A DNA stretch of 64,000 nt from Gemmatimonadota bacterium (lineage in GTDB: Bacteria > Gemmatimonadota > Gemmatimonadetes > Longimicrobiales > Longimicrobiaceae), in NCBI GenBank assembly GCA_031260285.1, contig JAIRKD010000072.1, positions 1 to 64,000 of the forward strand, in the 5' to 3' direction. Below the pieces are notes generated by a model. The model was not told the origin of the DNA, did not search any database, and saw only the letters and a program-made list of their open reading frames with translations. Positions 15,539-24,524 of this stretch are shown here, one piece after another; the first letter of the stretch is position 1; every line of letters starts with the position of its first letter. The position numbers were made by a program, and so were the translations under genes.

Positions 15539-16788
15539 TGGCCGGGGCTCTTATGCGGGCAATGCTTCTGATCGGTTCACTCCTGCTTATCGGGGTGACC
15601 GCCTGGAAGTTTCTGGTTGAGCGTCGTGTCTATGCATCAGCGACCCGCGATCATGGTTCCTGGCGCATCGCCCGGCGGGCTCTCAACCGTCATGTGGCGA
15701 GGGGAGCGTCGGTGGTTGCCATTGCACTGGTCCCCGTCTGGATCCTCCGTTTCTACCTTCAGGTCCGGGACTTCCGCGATCCGTTTGTGCCGCTGGGTGA
15801 GGACGTCAACTTCCTTCTGCGCGAGACCATTTTCGGGCCGGTCTGGTTTGCGCAGGGGGTCGCGATTCTCGCACTGGTTGCGGTACTCGCTCACATCGGC
15901 TGGAAGCGACCCCGTCAGGGTGATCCCTTTGAGCTGGCCACCGTACCGTCTCCGAAACCGGCTTCCCTGAACTCCGCCAGCCCGGCTGGTGTCGCGAGTG
16001 AGGCGGTTCGGGCTTCCGCAGGTGTGGATGCTTCCATGGCGTCCGGTGATCAATCCGCAGTTCATCTGGAGGAGGGCGCGCCCTCAGCCCGTGTGGTCTC
16101 TCCGGATTACAGGGTGATGGACGAACCACTGCCGCGCGTGGTCTCTCCCTCGGACGCCTCCTCAAGCGGGGTGTTCTGGGTTCCGACCAACGGGGAGAGT
16201 GATGCACTCTGGTGGGTGGTGGCTCTCGCCGCGCTTGGTCTTGCGGTGACGCTCTCGTATTCGAGTCACGCCCTTTCCGTGGATGAAAACCGCGCGCTTG
16301 CCGTTGCCGCGGACCTGCTGCATACCCTCGCGGCAGGGAGCTGGATCGGTTCATTGACCTGGGTGCTCTTCACGATCCGGATGCGGGATGTGGAACGGGA
16401 TGGCCTTTGGGGAGCCCAGCTTCAGGCGTTCTCTCCGCTTGCGGTTGTTGCTGTCACCACCCTGGTCTCCATGGGGTTGTACCTCGGCTGGGAGTATCTG
16501 ATCTCGGTATCAGATCTCTGGACAACAACCTATGGACGGATTCTTCTTGCCAAGGTTGGTGTTGCGGGGGTGGTCCTGCTCGCGGGCTTCATCAACTGGC
16601 GCCGGGGCATGCCCTCCATTGATTCTCCGATCGCCCGGGGCGCACTTGCCCGCCGGGCATCATGGGAGGTTGGTGTTGCTATTGTGGTGCTGATCCTGAC
16701 CGGGTTCCTCACAGGTGCACCCCGCCCGTACGTGCCCTCTTCGGTCTCCATGACAGATCAGGCGCCCCTCAGCCAGCCGGACCGCTGA
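15538..16788 (+). CDS. copD: CopD-like copper membrane protein
   Basis: A 416-residue inner-membrane protein of the CopD family, about eight hydrophobic segments. Conserved features include 'AADLLHTLAAGSWIGSLTWV' (His and Trp in a membrane helix) and 'TTYGRILLAKVGVAGVVLLA'. Between the first membrane block (to about 130) and the second (from about 222) lies a roughly 90-residue polar, Ala/Ser/Pro/Val-rich insert with a duplicated 'RVVSP' motif. Most CopD proteins have only a short loop there. It is coupled to copC by a one-base overlap and followed by a strong terminator. Role: copper movement or resistance with CopC. Confidence 0.85.
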   Translation: MAGALMRAMLLIGSLLLIGVTAWKFLVERRVYASATRDHGSWRIARRALNRHVARGASVVAIALVPVWILRFYLQVRDFRDPFVPLGEDVNFLLRETIFGPVWFAQGVAILALVAVLAHIGWKRPRQGDPFELATVPSPKPASLNSASPAGVASEAVRASAGVDASMASGDQSAVHLEEGAPSARVVSPDYRVMDEPLPRVVSPSDASSSGVFWVPTNGESDALWWVVALAALGLAVTLSYSSHALSVDENRALAVAADLLHTLAAGSWIGSLTWVLFTIRMRDVERDGLWGAQLQAFSPLAVVAVTTLVSMGLYLGWEYLISVSDLWTTTYGRILLAKVGVAGVVLLAGFINWRRGMPSIDSPIARGALARRASWEVGVAIVVLILTGFLTGAPRPYVPSSVSMTDQAPLSQPDR

Positions 16789-16840
16789 AACAGGGATCAT
16801 CAAACGGAAACGGCCGGATGATCCGAAGACCAGAGACAAG

Positions 16841-16876
16841 CGGGGGCGTTGCTTACGACGCCCCCGTTCCTGTTTT
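16841..16876 (+). terminator. Rho-independent terminator of copCD
   Basis: CGGGGGCGT (16841-16849) pairs perfectly with ACGCCCCCG (16858-16866) across an 8-nt loop, followed by TTCCTGTTTT. It lies 52 nt after copD. The remaining 200 nt up to 17091 hold no gene I can support. Confidence 0.85.
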
Positions 16877-17091
16877 ACGGCGGAAGGATGATCAAGCGGT
16901 CCTCGCGGTATCCATCCGGGAAAGGGAAGAGGGAACCCTGAGGTACGAAGATGTCACTATATTGGTATCTCAGGCACTTCCAGCTTCTTCCGGGGCATAG
17001 ATGATGGAAGATGTGACGATGTCTTTGCGGGGTGTTGCATGCTGCGTCCTGTCACCTCGGCGTACCATACCTGATCCTCCAGCAGACAGAC

Positions 17092-18591
17092 ATGAACGTA
17101 CTGTACACAGCAGTAGTTACCGCCGGATCCGGCCGGAACGGCCCGGTCCGGAGCGATGATGGAAAGCTGGACCTCCAGCTCGCCGCCCCTGCGGGTCTGG
17201 GTGGGAACGGAGAGGGAACCAACCCTGAGCAGCTCTTTGCTGCAGCATACGCCGCCTGCTTCGGGAGCGCCGCTGCAGGCGTTGCCCGCCGCGAAAACCT
17301 GGACACCGGTGGTGGAGCAATCACAGCCAGCGTCTCGCTCGGCCGGACCGAAGCGGGGGAGTACCGGCTTGCTGTCCATCTGGAGGGCTCTTTTCCCCAC
17401 CTCTCCTCCGGGGAAGGGATGCGTCTGATGCAGGCGGCTCATGCGGGCTGCCCGTACTCGAACGCAACCCGCGGGAATGTGGATGTCACCCTCTCCGTGA
17501 AGCAGCCTGAGGGGGCGGAACAAACCGGTCTTTTCTCCCCATGGACGCTGGGTGACCTGGAGCTGAAGAACCGTCTGGTCATGCCACCGCTGACCCGGAA
17601 CCGCGCGCCCGGCCTCGTCGCCAACCGGCTGATGGCGGAATACTATGCCCAGCGGGCCTCCGCCGGCCTGATCATCTCCGAAGGAACGCAGATTTCGGAG
17701 CTTGGTCAGGGCTACCAGGACACTCCGGGCATCTATACTGAAGCGCAGCGTGATGGGTGGAGGATTGTCACCGACGCGGTTCATGCCGCAGGTGGGCGTA
17801 TCTTCGCGCAGCTCTGGCACGTCGGCCGGGTCTCTCATTCGTACTACCATGGCCAGACCCCCGTGGGGCCGTCAGCGATTCCGGTGCCGGGGATGGCGTA
17901 CACTCCGGAGGGAATGGTTCCCTACGAGACTCCGCGCGCCCTCTCCCTGGAGGAGATCGGAGAGGTTGTGGAGCAGTTCCGGCACGCTGCGGTGCTTGCC
18001 CGCGATGCCGGCTTTGATGGTGTCGAAGTCCATGCGGCAAACGGGTACCTCATTGACCAGTTCCTTCGCACCGGCTCCAATGTCCGTACGGACCGCTATG
18101 GCGGATCCGTCGAGAACCGCCTCCGCCTGCTGCGCGAGGTGACGGAGGCGGTTGTGGCGGAATGGCCGGAAGGCCGGGTCGGCGTTCGCCTCTCCCCCGC
18201 GGGCGGAGTGAATGGCGCGTCTGACGATGATCCGGTTGCCACCTTCAGCGCGGCGGCCCAGCTGCTGAACAGCTTCCCGCTTGCCTGCCTGCACCTCGTT
18301 GAAGGGCCGGTTGGTCCGGCTCGATCTGATGGCGCCAGAGTCAGCGCAACGGAAATGATCCGCCCGCTCTTCAGGCGCACAATCATCAGTACCGGCGGCT
18401 ACAACCGTCAGAGTGCAATTGCAACGGTTGAAAAAGGCACAGCGGATCTGATCGGATTTGGCCGGTTCTTCATCGCCAACCCCGATCTGCCGGCGCGGTT
18501 CCGCTCGGATGCCCCTCTGAATGAGCCCCATCCCGAGACATTTTACGGTGGCGGCGAGAAGGGGTATACCGACTACCCGACACTTCCCTGA
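17092..18591 (+). CDS. Ohr peroxidase-old yellow enzyme fusion
   Basis: A 499-residue two-domain protein. Residues 1-140 form an OsmC/Ohr organic hydroperoxide reductase: 'GTNPEQLFAAAYAACFGSA' carries the peroxidatic Cys (C56) and 'AGCPYSNATRGN' the resolving Cys (C120). From about 145 to the end is a flavin-dependent old yellow enzyme/alkene reductase of the NemA type: 'LKNRLVMPPLTRNRAPG', 'FAQLWHVGRVSH', then 'VHAANGYLIDQF', which gives the substrate-binding H314/N317 and proton-donor Y319. All key residues of both halves are intact. The ATG at 17092 begins at the Ohr homology; a reading to 17032 adds unlikely residues. The enzyme could reduce lipid hydroperoxides and then the alpha,beta-unsaturated carbonyls they yield. 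A zinc alcohol dehydrogenase follows after 37 nt. Confidence 0.9.
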   Translation: MNVLYTAVVTAGSGRNGPVRSDDGKLDLQLAAPAGLGGNGEGTNPEQLFAAAYAACFGSAAAGVARRENLDTGGGAITASVSLGRTEAGEYRLAVHLEGSFPHLSSGEGMRLMQAAHAGCPYSNATRGNVDVTLSVKQPEGAEQTGLFSPWTLGDLELKNRLVMPPLTRNRAPGLVANRLMAEYYAQRASAGLIISEGTQISELGQGYQDTPGIYTEAQRDGWRIVTDAVHAAGGRIFAQLWHVGRVSHSYYHGQTPVGPSAIPVPGMAYTPEGMVPYETPRALSLEEIGEVVEQFRHAAVLARDAGFDGVEVHAANGYLIDQFLRTGSNVRTDRYGGSVENRLRLLREVTEAVVAEWPEGRVGVRLSPAGGVNGASDDDPVATFSAAAQLLNSFPLACLHLVEGPVGPARSDGARVSATEMIRPLFRRTIISTGGYNRQSAIATVEKGTADLIGFGRFFIANPDLPARFRSDAPLNEPHPETFYGGGEKGYTDYPTLP

Positions 18592-18628
18592 TTCTCCGGA
18601 TCTATTTCTCCCTGATCAGATCATACTG

Positions 18629-19681
18629 ATGACGACCAAGGCATGGGGCGCACATTCCGCCCGGGAACTCCTGGGCCCGCTGGATATTTCCCGGCGTGAG
18701 CCCGGACCCCACGATGTGCAGATTGATATTGACTGGTGTGGTGTCTGTCACTCCGACCTTCATACTGTCCGCTCCGAGTGGAGTGGAACCCGTTATCCGT
18801 GTATCCCCGGCCATGAAATCATCGGTCGGGTCACGGCGGTTGGCGGTGCGGTGACGGGGTTCGCGGTGGGTGATACCGTTGGCGTCGGCTGTATGGTCGA
18901 CAGCTGCCAGAGTTGTTCCGCCTGCGAGGAGGGGCTCGAACAGTACTGTGAGAACGGCTTCTCGGGAACCTACAACAGTCCTGTCAGCGACGCGCCCGGT
19001 CACACACTGGGAGGATACTCGAAGCGGATTGTGGTTGATGAGAAGTTCATCCTGCGCATCAGTCACCCCGCCGGGCAGCTTGCCGCCGCCGCTCCGCTCC
19101 TCTGCGCCGGGATCACAACCTGGTCCCCCCTGCGCCACTGGGGTGTTGGCCCGGGGAAGAAGGTTGGCATTGCAGGTGTCGGCGGCCTGGGTCATATGGG
19201 GATCCGGCTCGCAAAGGCGCTTGGTGCGGAGGTTGTCGCTTTTACAACCTCGGAGAACAAGCGTGAGGACGCCCGGGCTCTGGGCGCGGATGAAGTAGTT
19301 GTGTCGAGGAATCCGGAGGAGATGAAGGCGTACCGCTCCAGCTTTGATCTGATTCTGGACACCGTGTCAGCCAGCCATAACCTCGATGACTTTGTCAGTC
19401 TTCTGAAACGCGATGGAACGCTTGCGCTGGTCGGGGTGCCCGAACATCCGCACCCGTCTCCCAATGTAGGCCAGATTGTCTTCAGCAGGCGGGCGATTGC
19501 TGGATCATTGATCGGCGGAATCCGGGAGACTCAGGAGATGCTCGACTTCTGCGCGGAACACGGAATTGTCTCTGATGTGGAGGTGATCCCCATCCAGCAG
19601 ATCAATGAAGCCTACGAACGGATGCTCCGGAGTGACGTGCGCTACCGCTTTGTGATTGATCTCTCTTCGTTGGAAGGATGA
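18629..19681 (+). CDS. Zinc-dependent NADP alcohol/aldehyde dehydrogenase (YahK/CAD-like)
   Basis: A 350-residue medium-chain dehydrogenase of the cinnamyl-alcohol type that interconverts aldehydes and alcohols. Catalytic zinc ligands lie in 'DWCGVCHSDLH' and 'PGHEIIGRV'. The structural zinc loop CQSCSACEEGLEQYC has the four Cys in CX2CX2CX7C spacing. The Rossmann motif 'GVGGLGHMGIRLAKALGAEV' followed by 'FTTSENKR' (Ser and Lys/Arg rather than an acidic residue) suggests NADP(H). The start at ATG 18629 follows the fusion gene by 37 nt, so the two probably form one operon. It could reduce aldehydes left by lipid peroxide breakdown. That role is inferred from context. Confidence 0.9.
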   Translation: MTTKAWGAHSARELLGPLDISRREPGPHDVQIDIDWCGVCHSDLHTVRSEWSGTRYPCIPGHEIIGRVTAVGGAVTGFAVGDTVGVGCMVDSCQSCSACEEGLEQYCENGFSGTYNSPVSDAPGHTLGGYSKRIVVDEKFILRISHPAGQLAAAAPLLCAGITTWSPLRHWGVGPGKKVGIAGVGGLGHMGIRLAKALGAEVVAFTTSENKREDARALGADEVVVSRNPEEMKAYRSSFDLILDTVSASHNLDDFVSLLKRDGTLALVGVPEHPHPSPNVGQIVFSRRAIAGSLIGGIRETQEMLDFCAEHGIVSDVEVIPIQQINEAYERMLRSDVRYRFVIDLSSLEG

Positions 19682-19738
19682 TGGCAGAGAATACTGCTGT
19701 TGCAGCGAACACTTCAGATCGTCGTATAGCATTCTGTA

Positions 19739-19758
19739 GGGCGTTGTATGCAACGCCC
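19739..19758. repeat. Short perfect palindrome (GGGCGTTG/CAACGCCC)
   Basis: GGGCGTTG-tatg-CAACGCCC, preceded by GTA. It resembles small dispersed palindromes of the GTAGGGGCG...CGCCCC type found in many genomes. A related broken form occurs at 19863 (GGGCGTTACATGC), and the copCD terminator stem at 16841 has a similar core. It lies 58 nt after the dehydrogenase gene. Confidence 0.6.
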
Positions 19759-19904
19759 GGGTATCCTCCACGGATATGACAGAGTATGCGGGAAGGGGCC
19801 GGAAGTCTGATGCGAGGGTTGTATTGCGTTTGACAGGGCGGCCATTCGGTCCCGGGATGGCAGGGCGTTACATGCATCTCCCCTTCACCTTTTGGTGTAT
19901 ACAG

Positions 19905-19934
19905 CAGACGCAGGACGGGTCCGCCCTGCGTCTG
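19905..19934. terminator. Hairpin between convergent genes
   Basis: CAGACGCAGG (19905-19914) pairs perfectly with CCTGCGTCTG (19925-19934). It lies between the dehydrogenase gene (+) and the end of the autotransporter gene (-) and could stop transcription from both. There is no long T-tract. Confidence 0.65.
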
Positions 19935-19966
19935 TTGGGCCGGGGATCGTCCCTGAAGGGGTGATC

Positions 19967-22900
19967 CTACCAGGAAACCTTCACCCCCGCCCGTCCGCTG
20001 AAGCCATTCCCCGGCTGGCTGATACCAGCATTGTAATCAGCGGCACCAAAAAGACTGACATTCCGCGTCAACTGGCCTGAAACGCCAAGGCCACTCTGCA
20101 GCCAGGTCCCGCCCAGCGCAGCTCTGAAGCTGCTCGGAAAAGCGCCTTCCAGGGTGGAGAACGTCGTCTCTGTATCAGCCCCGAACTGGTGCCAGAGGTT
20201 GGTTTCCCCCCAGGCGGATACCGTACAGCCACGACGGGTGAACCAGTTCCTGGTCAGCTTCGTACCCAGCCGCCCATAGACTTCGCTGGTCGGATCGGAA
20301 CGGATCAGGGAAAACTCGTCCGGGCTGTTATCAATGCTTGTCCGCTGATAGACCAGCTGTCCCTGTGGAGTCATACTGTAGTTGCCACCCAATGAGAGCC
20401 TGTGGCCGGCCTCGACAGAAGCTGTAAGACCCTGGCCCTTGATGCGGAAGCTTTCATCGGTAACAGAGTTGGCATGGATGTTCTGGTACATTGTTCCTTG
20501 CAGCACGAGATCAGTGTACCAGCCAATCGCGGCATGGTGGGTCCAGTATCCCCCGAGTGTGTAGCCATCCATACCGGCCTTCCCTGCCTCATCTCCGTCG
20601 GGCATCTTCACATTGCTGCGCAGTGTGCTGGCGCCGACGTACAGGCCGGCACCGTCGGCTGCGGAGTGGTAGAGGTTGACGCCGACCTGCATACCCCCGA
20701 AGTCGAAGTCATAAGCCGGTCCATCCTCCGCAAAGCTGAGATTGTCGCTGCTGTTCTCGCCGGACGAACCGGTCTCGCCGAATACGCGAGCCCAGAGCCT
20801 CGTATCGCATTGAACGACGGTTGAACGCTCCGTGGCGCGGCGGTTCTGATCGGCGGTCTCCCGGACATCAGCGGGGCAGACCCGCGTTTCACTGATATCG
20901 CCGGTACGGTGGGTGTACGTGCCAAGCATCTCCAGACCAAGCCGGCTCGCCAGTGCAGGGACGACGACATGGAGCGGCACCTCCCGGCGGAGGCTTGCGC
21001 GCAGATACCAGTTCCCGTCGCTGGCATCAGCCCCGACGCCGTTCTTGAACAGATTATAGCTGTAGGCACCCGCCGTAAGCGGGGGGCCGATCAGGCTGAA
21101 CGTACCATCAGAAATACCATGGACTTCCACGAGCTCGATGCCGTTTCCCGTAGTCTGTGCCCCCAGGCCACCAGCGACGGCAACACGTACATCGGTTGCC
21201 CCCGACGTATTCCCGTCCACCACCATCCTGTCCGTGGGTGAGCTGTCAGGGCCGAGGATCGTGTTGAACACAATTGTACCTCCGTTGCCGATATAGTCAC
21301 CGGTAACGGTCAGGATTGTGCCGGGTGCTGTTCCTGTGCCCATATTCACGAGCCCGGCGTTCGTCAGGCCGGCAACCTGCTGGCTGAAGCCCGCCAGGTC
21401 GAGAACACCTGCATCATCAACGCTCATCGCCGAGTTGGGAGAAAATACGTTTACCGCCCCTGCCCGTAACGTTCCGCTGCTGACAATCGTATTGCCGCTG
21501 TAACTGTTTGCGGTACCAGCCAGCAGCAGAGTGCCGGGACCGGTCTTGGTAAGGCTGCCGGATCCATCAATTGCTCCGGTCAGCGTTAATGTGACGCCGT
21601 TCTCCACTTCAAAGGTTCCTCCAAGCCCGGGCAGGGAAGGGTTGTATTCCCCGACGAGGTGAACCGCGCGGGCCGTGGTGAAGCTCGCCGTTACATCCAG
21701 CGTTCCACCATCAAAGCCAAGCGCTCCTGAGGCCGCGCCGAGATTGTTGTCCGCCGCGACCCTCACCACGCCACCTGACATCTCGGTGCCACCCGTGTAG
21801 CTGTTATTGCCGCTCAACACCAGCGTGCCGAGATCATGTTTCGCCAGCTGGGTTGTACCCGACAGGTTGCTCTGGATCGTTGCCGTATAGTCCGCACCCG
21901 TAGAAGTGCCATTACCCACGCGGATGATGGATTGACCCGGAGTGGAAGGTGAATCAACCAGAAGAATACTGTTCCCCGTCACAACATATCCATCCGAAGC
22001 AAACTGCATCCCCGAAGCGGAGACCTGACCCAGGCTGTTGTCCACTGTCACCGCCCCCGGCTGGGCCATGAAGACAGCGAAGTCCGCATTACTCCAGAAG
22101 CCGATCGGTACACCTGTCTGATCCGTCCAGTTGGTATTCCCCGCCGAGCTCTGCCAGACCCCATTGCCGCCATTAACTATGCCATTGCCATGCAGGCTGG
22201 TATTCCCACCGTCCCAGAAGGTATAGAAACCCGGAGGGGGCGCATTGATTACGAGGTTGACCTGTCCGGGTACCGAAGTCTGAACGGAATAGGTATTGGT
22301 TCCGGGCAGCGATCCCAGCGCGAGGGTACTGGAGGGGTTGGTCCACAAGCCGTCATATGTGATGATACGGTAGACGCCGGGATCGAAGCTGCCGCCGGAG
22401 GTCTGGGTTACATTCAGGGTCCCCCCCAGCGTCAGATTGCCATTGACAGTTACGTGATCGTTAAGCGCCTGATTGACAACATCCGGCTTTCCGAAATTGT
22501 AGTTGAGGATGGAACCGCTGTTGAGTACGAGATTCCCGTTGATTGTCAGTTCGCTCACAACACCGCTTCCACCCTCATTCGGCGCGAGAACACCGCCACT
22601 GGCGATGGATGTGTTCCCGGTGATGGTCCCACTGCCCGCGATGACTGCTCCGGTCTGTACCGTCACCGTGCTGCCCACCCGTCCGTATACAGCTCCGTTA
22701 TCCACCCGCAGGATCGTGCCTGCTCCCGTGATCGTGGTGCTCGCCAGGATATCCGAGGTACGGTCCGCGGCGTTGGAATAGAGCGAGCCATCAAACAGAA
22801 CCATCCCGCCACCGCTGATGTTCACGCCAGTTAGGGTGCTGCCTCCGCTGATCGGATCATAAAATCTGATTGAGTGTCCGGATGTATTAAAGACAGCAGT

Positions 22901-24175
22901 ATTGGATGAAGCGAAGTAGATCGCGTTGGCCCGCGCCGTTGTTGCAGTATTCTGCATATTGCCTGAAAAAACGATATCTCCCCCGGCTGCATTCAGGGTG
23001 ACACTGTTTCCCGCATAGATCGCCCCACCCAACCCTCCGGCGGAGTTACCGGAGAACAGCACGTGATTGTTGCCGGTGATGTTGATGCTGCCGCTGCTGA
23101 GCGTGGCGATCGCTCCGCCAACGGAGTTGCCGCTGATGCCGGTGCTGGTCGCTCTGTTGCCCGTGAATGTAATATTATTCCCGGTGATGCTGAGCCCGCC
23201 ACCGACACTGACTGCCGCTATCGCGCCGCCGTAAACAGTACCATTGGTAACACTGCTGCTGGCACTGTTGTTCGAAAACAGGATATCGTTGCCGGTGATT
23301 GTGATGCTGCCACCATCGCTTACTCCCGCAACCGCGCCACCGTAAGTATTGCCGCTGAGAGCGCTGTTGCTGGCACTGTTGTCTGAAAACGTGATGTTGT
23401 GACCGGAAATCGTAATTCCGCCGCCGTCGCTTACTGCTGCAACCGCGCCTCCATAGACAGTATTGGAGCCATCTCCGGAGGCAGAAGCGCTGTTTCCGGA
23501 GAACAGGATGTCGCCGCTGTTGATTACAAGGCCACCATTGATACTGCTGACTACCGTGATCGCTCCGCCGATGGTTCCGCCACTCTCCCCGCTGGTAGCC
23601 GCGCTGTTGTTTATGAATGAGATCGTACCGACATTCAGCGTGAGATAGTCACCATTCGTCGCAGCAACCGCACCGCCATAAGCCCCGCCGGTGGTGGTTT
23701 TTGTGAGATGATTATCGGAAAATATGATATTGTCACCGTTGATCGTCGGGCTGAGGTAGGTGAAGCCGATCGCGGATCCGTAATCGGCGTTCTGGGTATC
23801 AATTGCGCCTGTTATCGTAATGTTATACAGATTGAGAGTTGCCGGATCGTGCGGATCCAGCGAGGAGTTGCCCACCGCGCGGAGACGGCCATTAACCGGG
23901 GGCGTCGCGAGATCGTGCATGGTAAGCGTATTGCCATTACCATTGATCGTCAGCGTTCCGTTTGTCGGCATGATAACAAGGCTGGACAGATAGATTCCCG
24001 AACTGTTCAGATTCCAGATCGCTCCATCCGCCGGGGTCGTTGTTCCCGTCGCGGCGGTGAGGCTTCCTGGTGAGTTCACATCAACGATCTGGGCATGTGC
24101 GGGTGCTGCCCGGATCCCGAATACCAGAGCGACCACGCTGGCTGCGGCACGAAAATTTCCGGCTCGCCATTCCAT
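19967..24175 (-). CDS. Type V autotransporter (1402 aa)
   Basis: A large self-secreted surface protein. The signal peptide 'MEWRAGNFRAAASVVALVFG' ends at AHA-Q near residue 29. The passenger (about 30-1110) is a beta-helix. Residues about 150-430 contain repeated Gly/Asn/Ser blocks with 'YGGAVAAVSDGGGITISGHN' and 'ITFSDNSASNS', as in polymorphic outer-membrane proteins. About 780-970 has two autotransporter-associated beta-strand repeats ('GTLVLSGNNSYTGGT', 'GTLLLAGTANSYSGN'). Residues about 1120-1402 form the C-terminal beta-barrel translocator, ending '...GRAGVKVSW' with the terminal aromatic residue. AAGGAG lies seven bases before the ATG. It is single-gene and convergent with the dehydrogenase. 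A paralogue starts at 62103. Likely adhesion or biofilm role; ligand unknown. Confidence 0.92.
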   Translation of the reverse strand: MEWRAGNFRAAASVVALVFGIRAAPAHAQIVDVNSPGSLTAATGTTTPADGAIWNLNSSGIYLSSLVIMPTNGTLTINGNGNTLTMHDLATPPVNGRLRAVGNSSLDPHDPATLNLYNITITGAIDTQNADYGSAIGFTYLSPTINGDNIIFSDNHLTKTTTGGAYGGAVAATNGDYLTLNVGTISFINNSAATSGESGGTIGGAITVVSSINGGLVINSGDILFSGNSASASGDGSNTVYGGAVAAVSDGGGITISGHNITFSDNSASNSALSGNTYGGAVAGVSDGGSITITGNDILFSNNSASSSVTNGTVYGGAIAAVSVGGGLSITGNNITFTGNRATSTGISGNSVGGAIATLSSGSINITGNNHVLFSGNSAGGLGGAIYAGNSVTLNAAGGDIVFSGNMQNTATTARANAIYFASSNTAVFNTSGHSIRFYDPISGGSTLTGVNISGGGMVLFDGSLYSNAADRTSDILASTTITGAGTILRVDNGAVYGRVGSTVTVQTGAVIAGSGTITGNTSIASGGVLAPNEGGSGVVSELTINGNLVLNSGSILNYNFGKPDVVNQALNDHVTVNGNLTLGGTLNVTQTSGGSFDPGVYRIITYDGLWTNPSSTLALGSLPGTNTYSVQTSVPGQVNLVINAPPPGFYTFWDGGNTSLHGNGIVNGGNGVWQSSAGNTNWTDQTGVPIGFWSNADFAVFMAQPGAVTVDNSLGQVSASGMQFASDGYVVTGNSILLVDSPSTPGQSIIRVGNGTSTGADYTATIQSNLSGTTQLAKHDLGTLVLSGNNSYTGGTEMSGGVVRVAADNNLGAASGALGFDGGTLDVTASFTTARAVHLVGEYNPSLPGLGGTFEVENGVTLTLTGAIDGSGSLTKTGPGTLLLAGTANSYSGNTIVSSGTLRAGAVNVFSPNSAMSVDDAGVLDLAGFSQQVAGLTNAGLVNMGTGTAPGTILTVTGDYIGNGGTIVFNTILGPDSSPTDRMVVDGNTSGATDVRVAVAGGLGAQTTGNGIELVEVHGISDGTFSLIGPPLTAGAYSYNLFKNGVGADASDGNWYLRASLRREVPLHVVVPALASRLGLEMLGTYTHRTGDISETRVCPADVRETADQNRRATERSTVVQCDTRLWARVFGETGSSGENSSDNLSFAEDGPAYDFDFGGMQVGVNLYHSAADGAGLYVGASTLRSNVKMPDGDEAGKAGMDGYTLGGYWTHHAAIGWYTDLVLQGTMYQNIHANSVTDESFRIKGQGLTASVEAGHRLSLGGNYSMTPQGQLVYQRTSIDNSPDEFSLIRSDPTSEVYGRLGTKLTRNWFTRRGCTVSAWGETNLWHQFGADTETTFSTLEGAFPSSFRAALGGTWLQSGLGVSGQLTRNVSLFGAADYNAGISQPGNGFSGRAGVKVSW

Positions 24176-24480
24176 ATCAGTTTCTCCTTAAGCGAAGTCG
24201 CCGTTTGTATCAGCTTCCCTGAGTGAGAGGGTGCGGTGATGCATCAGGCTTGCCACGTCATCATCCGGGCATGGTCAGCAGAAGATGTCTGGAGGCGGGT
24301 GGCTTTGGATGCATGGCCTGCAGCTGGAAGAGCGGAAGAGCCGGCAGAGCCCGTACGTCCACCAGTATGGAAATGCCCGGTATTGCGACTGAATCTGGTG
24401 GGAGAAGGCGGATGATACATCGGCCCGATGCGCGGATGCTCCCGGCAAATCCGATCCGGGGCGTGAAACGGATTGCTCTT
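24176..24480. other. Upstream region of the autotransporter gene
   Basis: About 300 nt without a convincing gene. The ribosome binding site of the autotransporter (AAGGAG on the minus strand) lies at its left edge, and its promoter must lie here. No clear -10/-35 pair is recognisable. Confidence 0.4.
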
Positions 24481-24514
24481 CATACGGGGGCAGATTTAGA
24501 CCTGCCCCCGTATG
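24481..24514 (-). terminator. Strong 13-bp hairpin after the 513-aa gene
   Basis: CATACGGGGGCAG (24481-24493) pairs perfectly with CTGCCCCCGTATG (24502-24514). It begins 11 nt beyond the stop codon of the minus-strand gene ending at 24525. No T-run follows on the minus strand, so it may need Rho or mainly protect the mRNA end. Confidence 0.75.
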
Positions 24515-24524
24515 AGATACAAAA

